From positions 1 through 7,283 of the forward strand of contig DATGHS010000428.1 of assembly GCA_035307785.1 (NCBI GenBank): a stretch of 7,283 nt of DNA, read 5' to 3'. Positions within the stretch are counted from its first letter, which is position 1. The number at the start of each line of letters is the position of its first letter. Made by a program: the position numbers and the translations under genes. The DNA is from DATGHS01 sp035307785 (GTDB taxonomy: Bacteria; Planctomycetota; Planctomycetia; Gemmatales; Gemmataceae). Below, piece by piece: positions 1 through 6,123 of this stretch. The notes beneath the pieces are model-generated. The model did no database searches. It had not been told where the DNA came from and saw nothing but the letters and a program-made list of their open reading frames with translations.

Positions 1-384
1 GCGGTGGAAGTGGACGTGGCGCCATTGACCGTCTTGTTTCTGCCAGATGCGGGTTTCTTCCACGGAGGCCACCACCGGCGCCCCGGCAGCATTCACGCGT
101 TGATTCAGCCGCACATACGCCACCACCGCGGCGTCGCCCATGATGCGCACGTGCGGCGAGGCCATTGTCGTCAGGTGTGGCTCGGTCGCGGGGCCAAAGC
201 GGAAGTAATACTCGTGAAACGGCAACCCATGAACAAGCTGCCCGCTCGCTTCTGGCTCGAAGCACGTCAGCGACGGATCGCAAAGCTCGGAATAGGTTTG
301 CCAATCGGCCCGGGCAATGCTGTCCAGAAGGCGCTGATTGAAAGCAAGCAGTTCAGCTTCGGCATCAGTCATGGTTTGATTCAT
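1..384 (-). CDS. CaMKII association (hub) domain-like protein, C-terminus cut by window edge
   Basis: Translating the minus strand from the ATG at 384-382 gives 128 residues with no stop before base 1. The protein matches the eukaryotic CaMKII association domain from memory: LCDPSLTCFEPEA (34-46), PFHEYYF (55-61), the VAYVRLNQ strand (88-95), EETRIW (109-114), DGQW (118-121) and VHFHR (124-128). This is a cystatin/NTF2-like fold of the SnoaL/DUF4440 superfamily that forms ring-shaped oligomers in CaMKII. His57, Arg92, Arg112 and Arg128 correspond to residues lining the hub cavity of CaMKII-alpha. No kinase domain is present; bacterial members are usually stand-alone, and their ligand or reaction is not known to me. 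CaMKII ends only a few residues after the equivalent HFHRS, so little should be missing. There is no signal peptide, so the protein is probably cytoplasmic. No clear Shine-Dalgarno sequence precedes the start, and an in-frame ATG at 372-370 (Met5) is a possible alternative. The gene is divergent from the protease fusion at 461. Confidence 0.85.
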   Translation of the reverse strand, partial: MNQTMTDAEAELLAFNQRLLDSIARADWQTYSELCDPSLTCFEPEASGQLVHGLPFHEYYFRFGPATEPHLTTMASPHVRIMGDAAVVAYVRLNQRVNAAGAPVVASVEETRIWQKQDGQWRHVHFHR

Positions 385-460
385 CCACTGTGGCTTTTCG
401 GTTCCAGTCTCGTCAGAATAGGAGAATCTACCTCGACGGTCATGTTCTTTGGAGAACCGC
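385..460. other. Divergent intergenic region
   Basis: This 76-bp gap separates the starts of two divergent genes, so it should hold promoters for both. The only near-consensus -10 I see is TATTCT on the minus strand, without a convincing -35 partner. On the plus strand the gap contains the GGAG ribosome binding site. I see no hairpin or operator-like repeat. Confidence 0.5.
451..454 (+). promoter_or_regulatory. Shine-Dalgarno sequence for the gene at 461
   Basis: GGAG ends six bases before the ATG at 461. This favours 461 over the in-frame TTG at 449, which would add four residues (MENR) ahead of the signal peptide. It also favours 461 over the out-of-frame ATG at 442. Confidence 0.6.
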
Positions 461-2662
461 ATGTTGCGTCGATCTGCTTTCGTTCTGACTTTACTAGCCT
501 TCTACGCACCTCTCATTGCCCTCGCTGACCCGCCGGAGGAATTTTCAGTCGAGCAGCTAGCCGAACGGGGCCGGAAGTCGGTGGTCGTGATCACCTCCGG
601 AGGGCGCGACGGAAAGCAGCGCGGTATCGGCACCGGCTTTGTCATCTCTAAAGACGGCCTGATCGCCACGAACCTGCACGTCATCGGTGAAGGCCGGCCG
701 ATCAGTGTCGAGTTGAGCGACGGCAGCAAGCACGACGTGACGACCGTGCATGCGACCGACCGGGCCGGCGACCTGGCCATTGTGCGCATCGAGGCAAAAG
801 ATCTCATGCCGTTGGAACTCGGCGATTCGGACAAAGCTAAAGACGGCCAGCCGGTGGTTGCTCTCGGCAATCCGCAGGGCTTGAAGCACAGCGTGGTCAG
901 CGGTGTGGTTTCCAGCCGCAGGGTGCTGGACGGCCGGTCGATGATTCAACTGGCGATTCCCCTGGAGCCCGGAAATTCCGGCGGGCCGGTGCTGGATCGC
1001 CAGGGACGGGTGCAAGGCATCGTCACCATGAAATCGGCCGTCACGGAAAACCTCGGCTTCGCCATCCCGATCAACGCTCTGAAGCCGTTGTTGCAAAAGC
1101 CGAATCCAATTGTCATGGAGAAATGGCTCACGATCGGCGCGCTCGATGCCGATGAATGGACGCCGCTTTTCGGCGCGCATTGGCGGCAGCGGGCCGGGCG
1201 CATTCAGGTGGACGGGCTCGGCAAAGGCTTCGGTGGGCGCTCGCTCTGCCTCTCGCACAAGGCGGTGCCAGAGGTTCCCTTCGAAATCGCGGTGACGGTA
1301 AAACTCGGCGACGAAAGCGGCGCGGCCGGGCTGGTCTTTCATTCCGACGGCAACGAAAAGCACTATGGTTTCTACCCGAGCAACGGCGAAATGCGCCTGT
1401 CGCGCTTCGACGGACCGGATGTATATAGCTGGAAAGTGATGGTGCAAAAGCCGAGCGAGTTTTACCGCCCCGGCGAGTGGAACACCCTGAAAGTGCGCAT
1501 CGAAAAGGACAAGTTCCTTTGCTACGTCAATGGCCATCTGGCCATCGAGGCCAGCGACGACACTTATGCCAAGGGGCAGGTTGGCCTGGCCAAGTTCCGC
1601 GAGACCGTGGCCGACTTCAAGAACTTTCAGGTCGGAAATTCCATTCGCCCCGAAATCACCAATGAAGCAGCGAATTTGTTGGAGAAGGCCATCGAAGGGC
1701 TTTCGCCGGCCAAACCGTTGCCTGGGGCACTGGAACGCTCGCTCCTTGCCCAAGCGACGCCGAGCCTGGCGATGTTGCGCGACCGCGCCCGGCAGCTCGA
1801 AAAGCAGGCAGCCCATCTTCGCGAGCTGGCCCTCGACGTGCACCAAAAGCGCGTACGCTCGGAATTGGTGACGTGCTTGAACGGCGACGATTCGAAGGTC
1901 GATTTGGTGCAAGCCGCGTTGCTGGTCGCCTGGCTGGATAACGACGAACTGGATATCAACGGCTACCGCGAGGAATTCGACCGGATGGCGCGAAAGCTGG
2001 TCCAGACCGCCGGCAAGGAAGCGGATGTGGCGAAGAAGCTGACCACGCTCAATCGCTTCTTCTTCGAAGACCGCGGTTTCCACGGCAGCCGGATCGAGTA
2101 TTACAACCGCTCGAATAGTTATTTGAACGAAGTGATCGACGACCGTGAAGGACTGCCAATCACCTTGTCGGTCCTCTATATCGAGCTGGGCCGGCGGGCC
2201 GGCCTGAAGCTGGAAGGAGTCGGGCTGCCCGGGCATTTTATCGTGCGGCACATCCCGGCGAAGGGTGAGCCGCAATTGATCGATGTTTATGAAGGCGGCA
2301 AGGTCCTCTCCCTCGAAGCCGCCAAGCGCAAAGTTGCCGACATTACGGGCGGTGAATGGAAGGACGAGTACCTGAAACCGGTAGCGAAGCGGGCGATTGT
2401 CGTCCGCGTGCTGCACAACCTGCTGAACCTGACGCGCGAAGGGCCGGACCTGGAAAACGCGCTGCGCTACCTCGATGCAATCATCGACATTCAACCGGAG
2501 GCGGGAGGCGAGCGCATGATGCGCGCCGCCGCAAATATCCATTTCGGCAAGCGCGCGCTGGCTCGTGAAGACGTGAACTGGCTAACCGAGCACCACCCGG
2601 CCGACGTACCACCCGAGCAGTTGCGAAGGCTGCAAAAATACTTGGAAGAGGGGGAAAGGTAA
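461..2662 (+). CDS. Secreted trypsin-like protease / concanavalin-like / SirB1-type transglutaminase-like fusion
   Basis: The 733-residue product starts with a signal peptide: MLRRS, a hydrophobic stretch at 6-20, and a likely cut after ALA at 22. Domain 1 (about 35-215) is a trypsin/HtrA-type (S1C) serine protease with an intact triad: His73 in TNLHVI, Asp104 in GDLAIV and Ser173 in GNSGGPV. No PDZ domain follows. Domain 2 (about 222-392) looks like a LamG/concanavalin-type beta sandwich of the DUF1080 (3-keto-disaccharide hydrolase) group, with GLVFHSDGNEKHYGF, WNTLKVRIE and VNG motifs. Domain 3 (about 480-730) resembles SirB1/Transglut_core2 followed by a TPR-like tail: LTTLNRFFFEDRGF, YNRSNSYLNEVID, REGLPITLSVLYIELGRRAGL, GLPGHF and LIDVYEGG. 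His592 and Asp608 fit the transglutaminase His and Asp, but the usual Cys position is in GLPITL and has no Cys. Likely role: periplasmic or extracellular protein processing, with domain 2 perhaps binding glycans or envelope. The protease call is firm; the joint function is inference. Confidence 0.9.
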   Translation: MLRRSAFVLTLLAFYAPLIALADPPEEFSVEQLAERGRKSVVVITSGGRDGKQRGIGTGFVISKDGLIATNLHVIGEGRPISVELSDGSKHDVTTVHATDRAGDLAIVRIEAKDLMPLELGDSDKAKDGQPVVALGNPQGLKHSVVSGVVSSRRVLDGRSMIQLAIPLEPGNSGGPVLDRQGRVQGIVTMKSAVTENLGFAIPINALKPLLQKPNPIVMEKWLTIGALDADEWTPLFGAHWRQRAGRIQVDGLGKGFGGRSLCLSHKAVPEVPFEIAVTVKLGDESGAAGLVFHSDGNEKHYGFYPSNGEMRLSRFDGPDVYSWKVMVQKPSEFYRPGEWNTLKVRIEKDKFLCYVNGHLAIEASDDTYAKGQVGLAKFRETVADFKNFQVGNSIRPEITNEAANLLEKAIEGLSPAKPLPGALERSLLAQATPSLAMLRDRARQLEKQAAHLRELALDVHQKRVRSELVTCLNGDDSKVDLVQAALLVAWLDNDELDINGYREEFDRMARKLVQTAGKEADVAKKLTTLNRFFFEDRGFHGSRIEYYNRSNSYLNEVIDDREGLPITLSVLYIELGRRAGLKLEGVGLPGHFIVRHIPAKGEPQLIDVYEGGKVLSLEAAKRKVADITGGEWKDEYLKPVAKRAIVVRVLHNLLNLTREGPDLENALRYLDAIIDIQPEAGGERMMRAAANIHFGKRALAREDVNWLTEHHPADVPPEQLRRLQKYLEEGER

Positions 2663-2734
2663 AGCGCTTTAACACAAAAGCCCAGGGACGGAAGTCCCTG
2701 GGCCCTCGTCTGCTGTAAATCCAATCCCACCCAT
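2663..2734. other. Intergenic region between converging genes
   Basis: The gap lies between the TAA of the protease fusion (2660-2662) and the TAG of the HEAT protein (2735-2737 on the minus strand). Apart from the hairpin at 2680-2703 it holds no coding sequence or other structure I can support. Confidence 0.7.
2680..2703. terminator. Perfect 10-bp hairpin between converging genes (copy 1 of a palindromic repeat)
   Basis: Arms at 2680-2689 (GCCCAGGGAC) and 2694-2703 (GTCCCTGGGC) enclose the loop GGAA, a GNRA-type tetraloop on the plus strand. On the minus strand the stem is followed by TTTTGTGTT, as in an intrinsic terminator for the HEAT-protein gene. On the plus strand it begins 17 bases after the stop of the protease fusion, but no T-run follows, so it may instead protect that mRNA's 3' end. 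A bidirectional terminator is the simplest reading. The 25-bp core (2680-2704) recurs exactly, inverted, at 5675-5699. Confidence 0.7.
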
Positions 2735-5521
2735 CTATTTGCGAATCTTCCGGAGCGCACGGTCGGCCTCGACACAAATTGGCCGAGGAAGGTTGCTATC
2801 GGAGATCGCCTGAAGGAGTAGGAGCGTTTTCTGATTCTTTTTGGCTTCTGGTCCAATTTCGCCCAGTGCCCGGCACGACCCTATGAGCAGACCGGCGTTC
2901 ACGTTGGACGTATCCAGGCCGCGAAGCAGCGACCCGACGGCCCCATAGCCGATCTTGCCAATCGTCTTGGCGATCTTGTCCACGAACGCCTCGTCCTCCG
3001 GTTTGAGGTGATACTGCTTTGTTTGGTCCACGTAAATCTTAATGTCCGCCTTCTCCATCATGGTGATCAGCGTGGGGACCGCCTCCTTGGCGGCAGGGCC
3101 GAGGCCGGCGATTGTCTCCAGGGCTTGATCACGTTGGGCGGTGTCCTGGTCCTGGAGATAATCCATCACCGTGGGCATGATTTGCGGAATGAGTGTTTTT
3201 ACGGCAGTCGGGTTGTTCAGGACCGGCGCCAATTTGGCCACCGCTGCCAGCGCGGACTTCTGCACCGCCTTGTCCGAATCCTTGACGGCTTCGACCACTG
3301 CGGCGATCGTTTCTTTGTCTTTTTCGCGGTCGAGTTCCTTGCCGTAGTGGGCGATCCCGAGCAGGGCACTCTGACGGACGCCGGGGCTGGATGAGGAGTC
3401 CTTGACGGTCGCCACGTAGAGCGGCACGGGGTCCTTGTCCTTGCGGTCTGGCCCGACTGCGGTTAGAGCAACGATAGCCTCCTTGCGGACATTCTGGTCG
3501 GTACTCTTGCAGGCTTCCATCAGGTCGGGAATAGCTGCCTTGGCTTGCTTGCCGAGCTTGGCCAACGCGCGAGCGCCGAAGACACTTGCCTCAGGGTCCT
3601 TTTGCTTTAGCACCGTGAGCAAGGTCGAGACGTCATCGGCAGTGGCGGATGACAGCAGATTCGTTATCGCGGTTGCCGTCGCCACACGCACTTCCTTGTC
3701 CTTGTCGCCAAATGCGTTGATCAAAGCCGGCATCGCCGTTGCCTTGGCATTGGGGCCCAGGCTGCCGAGCGAGCGCACGAGGCCTTCGCGCACACGGTCA
3801 TCATCGTCGGAAAGCGCTTCCACCAAATCTTTGGCTGCCGAAGATGCATCGGGGCCGATTTGGCCAATGGCGACGGCCGCATAGCGCCGGACCTCGATCT
3901 TGGGATCCTTGAGTGCCTCGAGCAGCTGTGGCAAATCGTCTCGGCTGGGCGCGCCGATCTTGGCCAGAGATTCCGCGGCGGCACGCGCCGTCAGCTCATC
4001 AACGTCTTTGAGGGCCTTCACCAGGCGGCGAATCGCTAAGCGGGCATCCGGTCCCAACTCGCCCAGCGTCTTTGCGGCGCTGGCGCGATCCTTCGCATCC
4101 CTACTATCTAACGCATTGATCAACTTGGTCACATCGACGGCGCCGGCGCCTCCACGAGCCCGCATCGGCGCCCGCACCAGCGGTTTCCAGGCTTTGCCGA
4201 ATTTCCGGTTGAAATGATACTGGACGAAATCGCGGGTTTCGTTCAGACTGATGAATTGGCTCACCAGATTCCCTTCCATGGAACCACCCTCGGTTACGGC
4301 GACCAATTCGCCGCGTTCGTTCACCAGCGGGCCGCCGCTGTCGCCGTGGTTGGTCGGCGACTGCGTCTCGACAATCTCCGATTCCATGCTGATCGGCGCG
4401 TCGCGTTCACCTAACCTAACTCTCCATTTATTGCGATAGACTGCTTTAACCACGCCCTGTGTATACACCCACAATGCGCCGCTGGCGCCCGGGTTTCCCA
4501 CGGAATGTACGGTTTGACCAATTTCGGGCAGGTTCTTGGCAATCGGGAGCGCCTCGGTACCACGCGGTATCTTTGGCACGCGGACCAATGCGAGGTCCCG
4601 CTGCTGGTCTGTGGCAAGTAACTCGCCACGGATTAGATCGTCCGAGGACTTGGTCCTCTCCCGGGCCAGATTCATATAGCGCTCCTTCTCCACGACCAGT
4701 TTGCCATCTTGGTACATGGGAAAGAATACGATCAACTCCTGCATGTTTGCTACCACGTGATAATTGGTCACGACCAGCCGTTCGTTGGTATCAACGACGA
4801 ATCCCGTCCCAATCGCCGCGCCATTCGGCATGATGTTGACCATCAGGGTGGTCGACTTGAGCACATATTGGTAAATGTCATTCGCCGAGCCGGCCGCGCC
4901 CGATGTCACCGGGGCCGATACTGGCTCCTCTTTCACTGGCTCTGGCTTGGTGGAACTCGTGCTTGGCGGCGACGTGGTAGCCGGCATGCCCGGTTGAGCC
5001 GCGGAAGGGTTGACGGGCGGACCGGCGGGCGGCCTGGATGGCTGTGTCGCCATAGGCCCCCGCGCGACAAACTGCTCCGTTGTCGGGTCGCTTTTGCCCC
5101 CAAAGGCGAAAACGCCGATGGCGACGGCCGCGCCGAGAACGACGAGCCCAGCAACGCCGCCGGCGATCCAGAGCACGGCACTCGAGCCTTTCTCTTCCTG
5201 TTTCCGCTTTTTCTTGCGCGGGCGATCATCGTCGTAATCATCGCGATCATCACGGAGTTTGCGCGCAGCCTTCGGCCGATTATTTTCCTCGTCGTCCCTG
5301 GGGCGACGCGGCTTGTCTTCCGCCGGCGGCTTATTCGCGGTGGGTTTGGCGATGACTGTGGATTTGGTCGTGATCTTGGTCGGCGCCTGCTGACCATTGC
5401 TGCTGGGCAACTTAAAGACTTTGCTGCATTTTGGGCAGCGCACCTGCGTGCCGGCCGTTAGCTCCTTGGCGCTGCGTGCCGTCACGCCGCATTCCGGGCA
5501 AGTGAATTCGGTGATTGCCAT
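2735..5521 (-). CDS. Membrane-anchored trypsin-like protease with N-terminal zinc ribbon and C-terminal HEAT repeats
   Basis: The product has 928 residues starting at ATG 5521-5519. The N-terminus is an MJ0042-type zinc ribbon with Cys8, Cys11, Cys29 and Cys32. A charged, Lys/Arg/Asp-rich linker (about 60-111) leads to one membrane helix (about 114-140), then a Pro/Ser/Thr-rich spacer to about 215. The S1 protease domain (about 216-440) has an intact triad: His255 in TNYHVV, Asp309 in RDLALVRV and Ser395 in GDSGGPL. No PDZ domain is present. Residues about 464-928 form an armadillo/HEAT array of roughly ten units with period near 38, marked by repeated 'D..VR..A..ALG.LGP.A' helices. Predicted topology: ribbon in the cytoplasm, protease and HEAT solenoid outside, the solenoid probably binding partners or substrates. 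An upstream in-frame ATG (5584) would add 21 residues, but the ribbon normally begins within a few residues of the start, and a ribosome binding site precedes 5521. The substrate is unknown. Confidence 0.92.
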   Translation of the reverse strand: MAITEFTCPECGVTARSAKELTAGTQVRCPKCSKVFKLPSSNGQQAPTKITTKSTVIAKPTANKPPAEDKPRRPRDDEENNRPKAARKLRDDRDDYDDDRPRKKKRKQEEKGSSAVLWIAGGVAGLVVLGAAVAIGVFAFGGKSDPTTEQFVARGPMATQPSRPPAGPPVNPSAAQPGMPATTSPPSTSSTKPEPVKEEPVSAPVTSGAAGSANDIYQYVLKSTTLMVNIMPNGAAIGTGFVVDTNERLVVTNYHVVANMQELIVFFPMYQDGKLVVEKERYMNLARERTKSSDDLIRGELLATDQQRDLALVRVPKIPRGTEALPIAKNLPEIGQTVHSVGNPGASGALWVYTQGVVKAVYRNKWRVRLGERDAPISMESEIVETQSPTNHGDSGGPLVNERGELVAVTEGGSMEGNLVSQFISLNETRDFVQYHFNRKFGKAWKPLVRAPMRARGGAGAVDVTKLINALDSRDAKDRASAAKTLGELGPDARLAIRRLVKALKDVDELTARAAAESLAKIGAPSRDDLPQLLEALKDPKIEVRRYAAVAIGQIGPDASSAAKDLVEALSDDDDRVREGLVRSLGSLGPNAKATAMPALINAFGDKDKEVRVATATAITNLLSSATADDVSTLLTVLKQKDPEASVFGARALAKLGKQAKAAIPDLMEACKSTDQNVRKEAIVALTAVGPDRKDKDPVPLYVATVKDSSSSPGVRQSALLGIAHYGKELDREKDKETIAAVVEAVKDSDKAVQKSALAAVAKLAPVLNNPTAVKTLIPQIMPTVMDYLQDQDTAQRDQALETIAGLGPAAKEAVPTLITMMEKADIKIYVDQTKQYHLKPEDEAFVDKIAKTIGKIGYGAVGSLLRGLDTSNVNAGLLIGSCRALGEIGPEAKKNQKTLLLLQAISDSNLPRPICVEADRALRKIRK

Positions 5522-5526
5522 GCGTT

Positions 5527-5531
5527 CACCT
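5527..5531 (-). promoter_or_regulatory. Shine-Dalgarno sequence for the HEAT-protease gene
   Basis: On the minus strand AGGTG ends five bases before the ATG at 5521-5519. This supports that start over the in-frame ATG 63 bases upstream. Confidence 0.55.
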
Positions 5532-5566
5532 GTCGAGAGAGAAAAAATGTGAAAGAATTGCCAAAT

Positions 5567-5595
5567 AGTATCCCATAGACACAACCAAATCGCAA
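5567..5595 (-). promoter_or_regulatory. Candidate sigma70-type promoter for the HEAT-protease gene
   Basis: On the minus strand TTGCGA (5595-5590, four of six matches to TTGACA) and GATACT (5572-5567, four of six to TATAAT) are 17 bases apart. Transcription would start near 5560, leaving a leader of about 40 bases. The -35 lies in one arm of the inverted repeat at 5587-5624, as expected if that repeat were an operator. This is a by-eye match only, and planctomycete promoter consensus may differ. Confidence 0.35.
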
Positions 5596-5624
5596 CGATT
5601 TTCGTGGAAAATCGTTTGCGATTT
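5587..5624. repeat. AT-rich imperfect inverted repeat upstream of the HEAT-protease gene
   Basis: The arm 5587-5602 (AAATCGCAACGATTTT) is complementary to 5608-5624 (AAAATCGTTTGCGATTT) except for one extra T. The loop is CGTGG. There is no T-run directly after it on either strand, so it is not a typical terminator. It overlaps the candidate -35 and could be an operator or a leader structure. It ends 46 bases before the left arm of the GC-rich hairpin at 5671. Confidence 0.6.
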
Positions 5625-5670
5625 TACAAAGCACTGAGAGAACTTCGTGGCGGTTGCGAGTCCGGCAACG

Positions 5671-5704
5671 TGAAGGCCCAGGGACTTCCGTCCCTGGGCC
5701 TTCA
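5671..5704. terminator. Perfect 15-bp hairpin after the coiled-coil gene (copy 2 of a palindromic repeat)
   Basis: Arms at 5671-5685 and 5690-5704 pair perfectly around a 4-base loop, TTCC on the plus strand and GGAA on the minus strand. On the minus strand it begins five bases after the TAG at 5712-5710, so it marks the 3' end of the coiled-coil gene's mRNA. No T-run follows in that direction; on the plus strand an AT-rich stretch containing TTTTTT follows. The core at 5675-5699 is identical to copy 1 in inverted orientation. It probably acts as a terminator or a 3' stabilising hairpin. Confidence 0.65.
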
Positions 5705-5709
5705 TTATA

Positions 5710-6120
5710 CTATTTTTTCGGCATTGGCGTGGTCTGGGTCTGCTGATTGCCGATATTCTTGAAATAGCCCTTGGCGCTATCTTTATAGCCTTTGGGAATG
5801 CGTTGTACATCAATAGCGTCCGGCGCTTCCTGGCTGGCCTGCTTGATTTCGCCTTCCACCGAAGCACCGGTCTCGCCGATCACGGTCTTGCCATCGGCGG
5901 TGCCAACGTGGATTTTGGTTCCCTTCTTGTCGAACGGCGAATTTTGACGCTCGTCTTTGGCGGAGCTAGTGCCGGATTTGTTTTCCGGCCTCCGGCCCAC
6001 GCCCTTGCCGCCCTTCTTGCTGCCCTGTCCGCCTTTGCCTGGGTCGTTGCCTTCGTTTTCGCCATTGCGGTGAAGCTCTTCGGCGTCGTCTGGCCGCGAA
6101 CTGCGGCCTTCACATTTGTC
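5710..6120 (-). CDS. C-terminal tail of the coiled-coil membrane protein, in frame after an internal TGA
   Basis: From the codon after the TGA (6123-6121) the same frame stays open for 136 residues to TAG at 5712-5710. It begins Asp-Lys-Cys, passes through a Gly/Lys-rich linker (about 24-44 after the TGA), then a beta-rich segment (TKIHVGTADGKTVIGETGASVEGEI, split here as TKIHVGTADGK and TVIGETGASVEGEI), and ends in a helical tail with PDAIDVQRIPKGYKDSAKGYF. I associate this tail with the natural end of long planctomycete coiled-coil membrane proteins. There is no in-frame ATG; the GTG at 6000-5998 lacks a convincing ribosome binding site and would start inside the Gly-rich linker. Codon choice looks like the neighbouring genes. 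It is best read as part of one protein with 6121-7283, joined by selenocysteine insertion or other readthrough, or separated by a recent nonsense mutation. Independent translation is less likely. Confidence 0.65.
   Translation of the reverse strand, partial: DKCEGRSSRPDDAEELHRNGENEGNDPGKGGQGSKKGGKGVGRRPENKSGTSSAKDERQNSPFDKKGTKIHVGTADGKTVIGETGASVEGEIKQASQEAPDAIDVQRIPKGYKDSAKGYFKNIGNQQTQTTPMPKK
6092..6108 (-). promoter_or_regulatory. SECIS-like stem-loop just downstream of the in-frame TGA
   Basis: On the minus strand, 12 bases after TGA, GGCCGC (6108-6103) pairs perfectly with GCGGCC (6097-6092) around the loop AGTTC. The loop begins 18 bases after the TGA and has G at its second position. 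Bacterial SECIS elements, for example in E. coli fdhF, are small hairpins at about this distance, with a G among the first two loop bases. The geometry fits, but short GC-rich hairpins arise often by chance in such DNA. Confidence 0.4.
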
Positions 6121-6123
6121 TCA
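6121..6123 (-). other. In-frame TGA: candidate selenocysteine codon or nonsense mutation
   Basis: The TGA follows the codons for MGRA and precedes those for DKCEG. Read as Sec it makes U-D-K-C, a redox motif of the U-x-x-C type; a single third-base change would make C-D-K-C. No selenocysteine machinery genes are in the window, so decoding cannot be judged here. Confidence 0.45.

Noticed and set aside
557..2542. Long open frame of 661 codons on the minus strand, antisense to the protease fusion
   Set aside because: It is a shadow of a GC-rich gene. The translation has no recognisable domain, while the plus strand has an intact signal peptide, catalytic triad and family motifs.
2661..2670. Perfect palindrome AAAGCGCTTT overlapping the stop of the protease fusion
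   Set aside because: At ten bases it is short enough to be chance, and it has no second copy or partner structure that I can see.
4709..5461. Open frame of 250 codons on the plus strand
   Set aside because: It lies opposite the zinc ribbon, membrane helix and protease region of the HEAT protein, and its Arg-rich translation shows no domain.
5522..5584. N-terminal extension of 21 residues for the HEAT protein
   Set aside because: It would place an odd hydrophobic leader before a zinc ribbon that normally sits at the very start, and it would cover the AGGTG ribosome binding site.
5710..6000. Independent 96-residue gene starting at GTG 6000-5998
   Set aside because: The GTG lies inside a Gly/Lys-rich linker, has no good ribosome binding site, and the frame is open without interruption back to the TGA at 6123-6121.
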